A stretch of 19,706 nt of DNA from Dehalococcoidales bacterium (GTDB lineage Bacteria; Chloroflexota; Dehalococcoidia; Dehalococcoidales; JAUXAE01): positions 1 to 19,706 of the forward strand of contig JAUXAE010000005.1 in assembly GCA_030620035.1 (NCBI GenBank). Reading direction: 5' to 3'. Position numbers and translations under genes: made by a program. Under the pieces are notes generated by a model, which did no database searches, was not told the origin of the DNA, and saw only the letters and a program-made list of their open reading frames with translations. This document shows, in pieces, positions 16,001 through 19,706 of this stretch; the stretch's first letter is position 1; every line of letters starts with the position of its first letter.

Positions 16001-16895
16001 TTTCCTTAACCCGGTCGGTAAGCCCCAGCCGCCGGTTAAGCTTATAGCGGCCGACCTTCCCCAGGTCATAGTGCTTGGAGTTAAAGAACATGTCACCCAG
16101 TAGCTTCCGGGCATTATCAGTATTGGGCGGGTCGCCGGGGCGCAGTCGGGCATAGATATCAATTAGAGCACCGTCTTCATCCCTGACCAATGGTTCTCGC
16201 TCTATGCTTGACGGGATAAAACGATGCTCTGAAGAGCTATCATCCTCGGAGAAAAGACCTAGCAACTGCTGGTCACTGCCGTAACCGATGGCCCGTAGAA
16301 GTGTCGTTACCGGTATCTTGCGTCGGCCGTCTATCTTGACTGAGATCACATCCCGGTTGCTGGTCTCAAACTCCAGCCAGGCACCGTGGCTGGGGATGAG
16401 ATTAACATGGCACAACTGGCGCCCGGTGTTGGCATCCTCTTCAACAGTGAAATAGACCCCTGGCGAGCGCAGTAACTGGCTGACTATTACCCGTTCAGTG
16501 CCACTGGTAATGAAGGTGCCTTTAGCTGTCATCAGGGGGATATCACCAAAGAATAGGTCAAAAGGCTCCTTGATTTCCCCTGTTGCCTTAACCAGCAGCC
16601 TGGCCTTAACATATAGGGGCATGGAAAAGGTCAGGTCTCGCTGGCAACACTCCTGCTCCGAGTTGCGCGGCTCACGTAACTCATAGCCAACAAATTCCAG
16701 CTCCAGCCGGTTGCCGGTGAAGTCCTTAATGGGCGATATGCCATCAAATAGCTCCCTTATTCCGTCCTCCTGAAACCACTGGAAGGAACGCAACTGGACC
16801 TCAATCAGGTTGGGAACTTCTAATACCTGGGGCAACCTAGAATATGATTTTCGGGAAAGAGGGGATACCTGGCCATAAGAAGACATCGTTAGCAT
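13077..16895 (-). CDS. rpoB: RpoB, RNA polymerase beta subunit
   Basis: 1272 residues, full length. The rifampicin region at 390-420 has the sensitive-type residues Gln396, Asp399, His409, Arg412 and Ser414 (E. coli 513, 516, 526, 529, 531). GRICPIETPEGPNIGLI (439-455), the KLAGRHGNKG lysine-rich active-site segment and the C-terminal clamp region with GGKAQFGGQRFGEMEVW are intact. After the conserved end (AVEVINEEE) there is a tail of about 68 residues (1205-1272), acidic and rich in Ala, Glu and Val, not part of the core subunit. The ATG at 16895 follows AAGGAG (16910-16915) at 14 nt, rather far; no better start exists in frame. It has its own strong promoter and, unlike in many bacteria, no rplJL genes in front. 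Confidence 0.98.
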   Translation of the reverse strand: MLTMSSYGQVSPLSRKSYSRLPQVLEVPNLIEVQLRSFQWFQEDGIRELFDGISPIKDFTGNRLELEFVGYELREPRNSEQECCQRDLTFSMPLYVKARLLVKATGEIKEPFDLFFGDIPLMTAKGTFITSGTERVIVSQLLRSPGVYFTVEEDANTGRQLCHVNLIPSHGAWLEFETSNRDVISVKIDGRRKIPVTTLLRAIGYGSDQQLLGLFSEDDSSSEHRFIPSSIEREPLVRDEDGALIDIYARLRPGDPPNTDNARKLLGDMFFNSKHYDLGKVGRYKLNRRLGLTDRVKENERALTKEDIVEIVRHIILVNNGDDAADDIDHLGNRRVRTAGELIQNHFRIGLARLERVARERMSIIGLDAVTPGVLVNIRPVVAAVREFFGGSQLSQFMDQTNPLAELTHKRRLSAMGPGGLSRERAGFDVRDVHFSHYGRICPIETPEGPNIGLIGSLATYSRINRYGFIETPYRRVINQVASTDASLPGRVVREAVLDDKANTVAEAGTTITLKLAKALARLSPRTIEVVSFVSDEVIYLPADEEDRYVIAQANARLDGDGHFVDERIEARLGDSYLREVPEKIEFMDVSPKQIFSVAASLIPFLEHNDANRALMGANRQRQAVPLLCPESPLVATGMEMEAAKYSDQVIFAQNAGRMTSVTGSQIVVTRDDGGQDAYPLMKFVRTNQGTCINQRPTVSKGQPVMPGQVLADSSATEQGELALGQNVVCAFMCWGGYNFEDAIIISDRLVQNDKFTSIHISKHEVEARDTKLGEEEITRDIPNVGEESLSELDETGIIRIGAEVSPDDILVGKITPKGETELSAEEKLLRAIFGEKAREVKDTSLRMPHGEWGKVINVRLFSRENGDELPARVNQWVQVWVAQKRKISVGDKLAGRHGNKGVISIIAPAEDMPFLHDGTPVDIILNPIGVPSRMNLGQVLEAHLGWAAQMLGLKVLTPVFDGANDTAIEDALARAWLVGKASPDNLGLKESNTAARLELAREWVSRRGYDGDMVFSDDYSGKAREVCLRLWLEEMGTPSRELDLSGLEQAVSQVTSQTNLPSPIVGKVILRDGRTGEPFDQPVTVGNVYIMKLIHMVEDKVHARATGPYSLISQQPLGGKAQFGGQRFGEMEVWTLEAYGAAHNLQEMLTIKSDDVTGRAKTYEAIVKGEDVLQPGVPESFKVLVMELKSLGLAVEVINEEEKVVPAEKVGEAPAAGAEPEVIEGQAEAILDSTEGETVAAEKNEETPVVAEDLAKNTLDLTEGEVTKQDD

Positions 16896-17032
16896 AGAAA
16901 CAGTGACTACTCCTTAAACAGAATAACCAAGGAATACCAGCATAACTATAGTGCTAAGGCAAAATAAGAAACGAGGGTAGCGAAGAAGTTATGATAGGGC
17001 GAAAAAATAAGAGGCATAATTACAAACATATT

Positions 17033-17061
17033 ATAATACTACTATCTAAAATATTTGTCAA
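17033..17061 (-). promoter_or_regulatory. Strong promoter of rpoBC
   Basis: On the minus strand TTGACA (17056-17061), a 17-nt AT-rich spacer and TATTAT (17033-17038): 11 of 12 consensus positions with ideal spacing. The start should be near 17026, giving a leader of about 130 nt. Confidence 0.75.
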
Positions 17062-17090
17062 GTCCCCTTTAATTTCAGGATTATTTATTT

Positions 17091-17140
17091 ACCTCACCCC
17101 CTTTCTCCCTCTCTTCTTAGAAGGAGAGGAGGAAGAGAAC
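17091..17140. repeat. Imperfect palindromic intergenic repeat
   Basis: Pyrimidine-rich left arm (about 17105-17116) pairs with a purine-rich right arm (about 17120-17131) around TTA, with single-base bulges, preceded by CCTCACCCCC and followed by GGAAGAGAAC. The pattern CTCACCCC, CCCTCTC, GGAGAGG, AAGAG resembles dispersed palindromic repeats that I know from noncoding DNA of Chloroflexota genomes. Only one copy is in the window, so the dispersed nature is inferred. No U-run follows on either strand. Confidence 0.45.
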
Positions 17141-17149
17141 AGGCGACAT

Positions 17150-17178
17150 TTTACAATTGCTTTTTAATACAGTATTAT
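17150..17178 (+). promoter_or_regulatory. Promoter of the ABC exporter operon
   Basis: TTTACA (17150-17155), 17 nt, TATTAT (17173-17178), 10 of 12 consensus positions. An overlapping TATAAT at 17178-17183 has no -35 at proper distance. The start near 17185 would give a leader of about 24 nt containing GGAG before the GTG start. Confidence 0.6.
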
Positions 17179-17208
17179 ATAATCAAATAATTCTATGCGG
17201 AGTCTTAA

Positions 17209-18096
17209 GTGGCAGTAATCAAGACCTCTGGGCTTACCAAATACTACGGTAAGATATGCGGTATCCAGGACCTTGACCTGGAAGTAAACAAGGGTGAGAT
17301 ATTCGGCTTCCTGGGACCCAACGGTGCCGGCAAGACGACCACCATCCGCCTTCTCCTGGACCTTATCCACCCCACTAAAGGCCACGCTCAGGTCCTTGGC
17401 CTAGATAGCCACCGTGATTCCCTTGAAATCCGCCGTCGTTTAGGCTACATACCCGGTGACGTAGTGCTGTATGACGGCATGACCGGCAGTGAGTACCTAG
17501 CGCTTATGGGCAGTTTTCATAAAGGACATAATGGCCGCCGCCAGAAGGAATTGCAGGAGCAGCTAGAATTAGACCTTTCCCGCCAGACCCGGGCCTATTC
17601 TAAGGGGATGAAGCAGAAGCTGGCCATCATCCAGGCCTTTATGAATGACCCGGAACTACTGATACTGGACGAACCTACCCTGGGGCTTGACCCCCTGATG
17701 CAGCACCTGTTCTACGACCTGCTGCTTAATGAAAAAAAACGCGGCAAGACCGTATTTCTATCCTCACACATCATACCCGAGGTGGAAAGGGTCTGCGACC
17801 GGGTGGGCATAGTGCGTAACGGCCAGCTGGTGGCTATTGAACGGGTGGCCGACCTCAAGCATAAGAAGGTACGCCGTATGGAGCTTTTCTTAAGCCATGA
17901 ATTACCCCCAGAGGAGTTGAAGCTGGAGGGAGTGGAAATCCTAGGCATCAAGGGTAAACAAATAGAGCTGAGGGTGTCGGGCAACATCCCCCGGCTGCTT
18001 GAGCAGTTGTGTCAGTTGCCTATTGAGGATATGGTCTTCCCCGAGGCCAGCCTGGAGGATACCTTTATGGAGTTCTACGGGGAGGAACAACCTTGA
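17209..18096 (+). CDS. ABC-2 type transporter ATP-binding protein
   Basis: 295 residues; the cytoplasmic motor of an exporter. Walker A GPNGAGKT 36-43, signature YSKGMKQKL 130-138, Walker B with catalytic Glu LLILDEPTLGLDP 150-162, switch His187 in SSHI. At the Q-loop position the sequence is GYIPGDVVLY (79-88), without the usual glutamine; this variation is common in ABC-2 drug, sodium or antibiotic exporter ATPases. A C-terminal domain of about 75 residues follows residue 220. The start is GTG at 17209 with GGAG 6 nt upstream. The stop overlaps the permease start (TTGA), so the genes are coupled. The substrate cannot be told; multidrug or bacteriocin-type exporters share this form. Confidence 0.92.
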   Translation: MAVIKTSGLTKYYGKICGIQDLDLEVNKGEIFGFLGPNGAGKTTTIRLLLDLIHPTKGHAQVLGLDSHRDSLEIRRRLGYIPGDVVLYDGMTGSEYLALMGSFHKGHNGRRQKELQEQLELDLSRQTRAYSKGMKQKLAIIQAFMNDPELLILDEPTLGLDPLMQHLFYDLLLNEKKRGKTVFLSSHIIPEVERVCDRVGIVRNGQLVAIERVADLKHKKVRRMELFLSHELPPEELKLEGVEILGIKGKQIELRVSGNIPRLLEQLCQLPIEDMVFPEASLEDTFMEFYGEEQP

Positions 18097-18908
18097 GCCT
18101 TAGGCTATTCTTAAGTAATCTCAAACTCAGCCGCTGGGGGCTGGTGGCTTGGTCCGGTATTATATTTCTCTACGGCGTGCTGACGATGTATCTCTATCCC
18201 ACAATGGCTGAGTCAAATTTAGATATCCTGGGCTACCTGAACTCACTTCCGGAAGCCATGAAGGTGGCCTTCGGCTACGAGGGGGTAGATTTCACCACCT
18301 TCAACCTAACCCCGGAGGCATTCGCCACCCTTGAATTCTTAATCGTGTGGCCGCTGCTTATAGGTATCTACGGCATCTTTGCCAGCATCGGCATCGCCAG
18401 GGAAGCGGAACGAGGCACCCTTGATTTGCTTTTAGCCCAGCCGGTTAAACGCTATAAGGTTCTAGTCAGCAAGTTTTCCGTCTTCGTCTTCGCCGCCCTG
18501 CTGATAGCGGTAGCCTCGCTGCTTGGCTTGGTTCTTGGTACCATCATTATCAACGAATCGGTAAATACTGCAAGCCTGGCCCTGGTGCTGGTTGAAGCCT
18601 TTCTCTTCGTGCTGGCCTTAGCCAGCATCGCCCTGCTCTGCTCGGCCATCTTCCTTGAGCCGAGGAAGAGCCTGCTGGTCGCCGGGGTATTTATGGCCGG
18701 CTCCTATATACTCAATTTCATTGTGCCTATCTTAAGTGATTCCTTTAGCTGGCTGCGCAACCTGTCCCTTTTCTCCTACTACCAGCCTAATGAAGTAGTC
18801 AGCAGCGCCTCATTAAACGGAACAGCAGTCGCTGTATATACAGCGGTGGCCATAGTCTGCTTCATCGCAGCGCTGGCGGTCTTCCAGCGCCGCGACCTGA
18901 CCGTATAG
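18093..18908 (+). CDS. ABC-2 type transporter permease
   Basis: 271 residues with about six hydrophobic segments (about 14-36, 82-102, 128-150, 158-186, 191-212, 245-266), the usual form of an ABC-2 membrane subunit. The cytoplasmic segment EAERGTLDLLLAQPVKR (104-120) is the family's typical coupling-helix stretch. The start is TTG at 18093, overlapping the ATPase stop, with GGGGAGG about 8 nt upstream. A probable non-canonical position is the long loop between segments 1 and 2, rich in Glu, Phe and Pro. It pairs with the ATPase directly upstream; no regulator gene is next to them. Confidence 0.88.
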   Translation: MSLRLFLSNLKLSRWGLVAWSGIIFLYGVLTMYLYPTMAESNLDILGYLNSLPEAMKVAFGYEGVDFTTFNLTPEAFATLEFLIVWPLLIGIYGIFASIGIAREAERGTLDLLLAQPVKRYKVLVSKFSVFVFAALLIAVASLLGLVLGTIIINESVNTASLALVLVEAFLFVLALASIALLCSAIFLEPRKSLLVAGVFMAGSYILNFIVPILSDSFSWLRNLSLFSYYQPNEVVSSASLNGTAVAVYTAVAIVCFIAALAVFQRRDLTV

Positions 18909-18952
18909 CCGTTTTTACCGGGGTTAGGGCAGCCATTTCCCCAAGCTGCCGA

Positions 18953-18981
18953 TTGACGCTGAAATATGCCTGTGATAGTAT
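18953..18981 (+). promoter_or_regulatory. Possible promoter upstream of ribF
   Basis: TTGACG (18953-18958), 17 nt, TAGTAT (18976-18981), 9 of 12 consensus positions. A transcript starting near 18988 would meet the hairpin at 19008 at once, so either this is not the ribF promoter or the hairpin acts as an attenuator. A weaker alternative is TTGAAT (19013-19018), 17 nt, TACCAT (19036-19041). Confidence 0.3.
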
Positions 18982-19007
18982 TGAAGTGTTTGGGATATGA
19001 TTTTACC

Positions 19008-19035
19008 GGGGGTTGAATTAAATCCCCTTTTTATT
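19008..19035 (+). terminator. Rho-independent terminator after the ABC exporter
   Basis: Stem of GGGGGTT (19008-19014) with AATCCCC (19021-19027), one G-U pair, 6-nt loop, followed by TTTTTATTT (19028-19036). It lies 100 nt after the permease stop and 41 nt before the ribF start. Confidence 0.7.
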
Positions 19036-19076
19036 TACCATCCGGCATCATACTTAATACTTACCAGCAACTGGTC

Positions 19077-19682
19077 ATGTCATTAGATGAAGAGCTAGCC
19101 CGGTTATCACCCAAGAAAGGTATGCTGCTTACCATCGGGGTTTTTGATGGCGTTCATCTGGGGCACCAAGCCCTGATTTCACAGCTTACCCAACAGGCCA
19201 GAGAGCAGGGTTTAATCAGTGGCCTGATAACCTTTGGTCAGCACCCCCAATCGGTGCTCTCAGGCCGGGCTAGCCTGCCTTACCTGACCAGCCTCGGTCA
19301 AAAAATCAGGCTCCTTAAAGAAGGGGGGGTTGAGGCTATCATTGTCCTTTCCTTCACCCCTGAGCTGGCCCAGGTGAGTGCTCAAGAGTTTATCGGTCTG
19401 CTGAAAAAGTACCTTAGAATGAGTGGGCTGGTAATCGGGGCCGACTTTGCCCTGGGAAGAAACAGGGAGGGCAACGCCGACACCCTAAAAAGGTTGGGAC
19501 AGGTTATGGACTTCAGCGTAACAATCGTGCCGCCGGTAACCATAAATGGTGAGGTAGTAAGCAGCACCGCCATCAGAAATGCCCTGGCCAGTGGTGACAT
19601 GAAAAGGGTGCGCGCTATGACTGGCCGTTACTTCCGCCTTGAGGGATGCGTCATCACCGGCAAAAGCCAAGCACACGTCTGA
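19077..19682 (+). CDS. ribF: RibF N-terminal part (FAD synthetase domain), truncated by adapter sequence
   Basis: Bifunctional RibF phosphorylates riboflavin to FMN and adenylates FMN to FAD; full proteins are about 310 residues. Visible here is the nucleotidyltransferase (FAD synthetase) domain: GVFDGVHLGH at 21-30 and the SSTAIR motif at 162-167. The flavokinase domain has just begun (GRYFRLEGCVITGKSQ, 183-198) when the frame runs into a TGA at 19680. That stop and the last three codons lie in sequence matching an Illumina adapter, so the gene is cut by the contig end and is not a natural pseudogene. Real sequence ends about codon 198 (19669-19674). The ATG at 19077 has no clear Shine-Dalgarno, but it gives the usual N-terminal length. 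Confidence 0.88.
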   Translation: MSLDEELARLSPKKGMLLTIGVFDGVHLGHQALISQLTQQAREQGLISGLITFGQHPQSVLSGRASLPYLTSLGQKIRLLKEGGVEAIIVLSFTPELAQVSAQEFIGLLKKYLRMSGLVIGADFALGRNREGNADTLKRLGQVMDFSVTIVPPVTINGEVVSSTAIRNALASGDMKRVRAMTGRYFRLEGCVITGKSQAHV

Positions 19683-19706
19683 ACTCCAGTCACCAGCATC
19701 ATCTCG
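19670..19706 (+). other. Illumina TruSeq indexed adapter remnant (contamination)
   Basis: From 19670 the sequence reads AGCACACGTCTGAACT and continues through CCAGTCAC (ending 19693), the inner part of the TruSeq index adapter. Then come 7 variable bases (19694-19700, CAGCATC, in the place of the sample index) and ATCTCG (19701-19706), the first bases of the adapter section after the index. The adapter's outer AGATCGGAAG is not present, so the join may have formed at the shared AGCAC. This is recognised from memory of the adapter sequence. Confidence 0.95.

Larger units (their letters stand above)
16896..17208. other. Divergent control region between rpoB and the ABC exporter
   Basis: 313 bp without a gene. 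In order it holds the rpoB leader (about 130 nt, 16896-17026), the rpoB promoter, a palindromic repeat (17091-17140) and the promoter and Shine-Dalgarno of the ABC transporter. The leader contains two short reading frames of 23 and 9 codons without ribosome sites, which I do not consider genes. I see no attenuator hairpin with a U-run in the leader and no ribosomal protein binding structure that I recognise. Confidence 0.6.

Noticed and set aside
13126..16686. Plus-strand open frames across rpoB
   Set aside because: They are antisense to a complete, highly conserved gene and show no family motifs.
16896..17026. Leader peptides (23 and 9 codons) in the rpoB leader
   Set aside because: No Shine-Dalgarno before either, and no attenuator structure follows; expected by chance in this AT-rich stretch.
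18928..18950. GGCAGC/GCTGCC stem as the exporter's terminator
   Set aside because: Six pairs with an 11-nt loop and no U-run behind it; the hairpin at 19008 is much better.
19061..19075. ACCAG-CAA-CTGGT hairpin at the ribF start as a translation switch
   Set aside because: Only five pairs with a 3-nt loop; likely chance.
18909..19076. FMN riboswitch before ribF
   Set aside because: The gap is 168 bp but none of the conserved FMN-element helices or its AGGG-GAA type motifs can be found; only simple hairpins are seen.

Overview
The window looks like a piece of a bacterial genome from the Chloroflexota, most likely the class Dehalococcoidia. This is inferred from three things: a stand-alone rpoB-rpoC pair followed by ruvB-queH, a bacterial Elp3 of the Dehalococcoides type, and an HdrABC set with a double-length HdrA as reported for uncultured Dehalococcoidia. 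No rRNA, tRNA, CRISPR array, transposon or phage gene is visible. The right end is not biological: the last 37 bases (19670-19706) match an Illumina TruSeq indexed adapter, so 19706 is a contaminated contig end and ribF is cut there.

Layout, left to right. 1-3810 (minus): hdrC-hdrB-hdrA, a tightly coupled heterodisulfide-reductase-like operon; hdrA runs off the left edge. Two near-consensus promoters lie in tandem in front of it. 4010-5395 (minus): elp3, a radical SAM/GNAT tRNA wobble-uridine enzyme. 5549-6729 (plus): a class I methyltransferase with clear Trm9/ALKBH8 family motifs, a small zinc-ribbon protein and a 4-oxalocrotonate-tautomerase-like protein. 6683-7321 (minus): a RimI-like N-acetyltransferase whose 3' end overlaps the tautomerase gene by 47 bp on the opposite strand. 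7462-9118 (minus): ruvB-queH. 9188-16895 (minus): rpoB-rpoC with an 8-nt overlap, a strong promoter in front and a hairpin terminator behind. 16896-17208: a 313-bp divergent control region. 17209-18908 (plus): an ABC-2 type exporter (ATPase plus permease) with a terminator. 19077 to the edge (plus): ribF, truncated.

Functionally the window mixes housekeeping genes (RNA polymerase core, RuvB, RibF, RimI), an energy-metabolism electron-transfer module (HdrABC) and tRNA anticodon modification. Elp3, the Trm9-like methyltransferase and QueH all point to position 34 of tRNA. The most interesting point is that elp3 and the Trm9-like gene are divergent neighbours. In eukaryotes these two activities act in sequence (cm5U34 to its methyl ester mcm5U34), so the pair suggests a minimal bacterial version of that pathway. 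A small zinc protein encoded next door is a speculative counterpart of Trm112.
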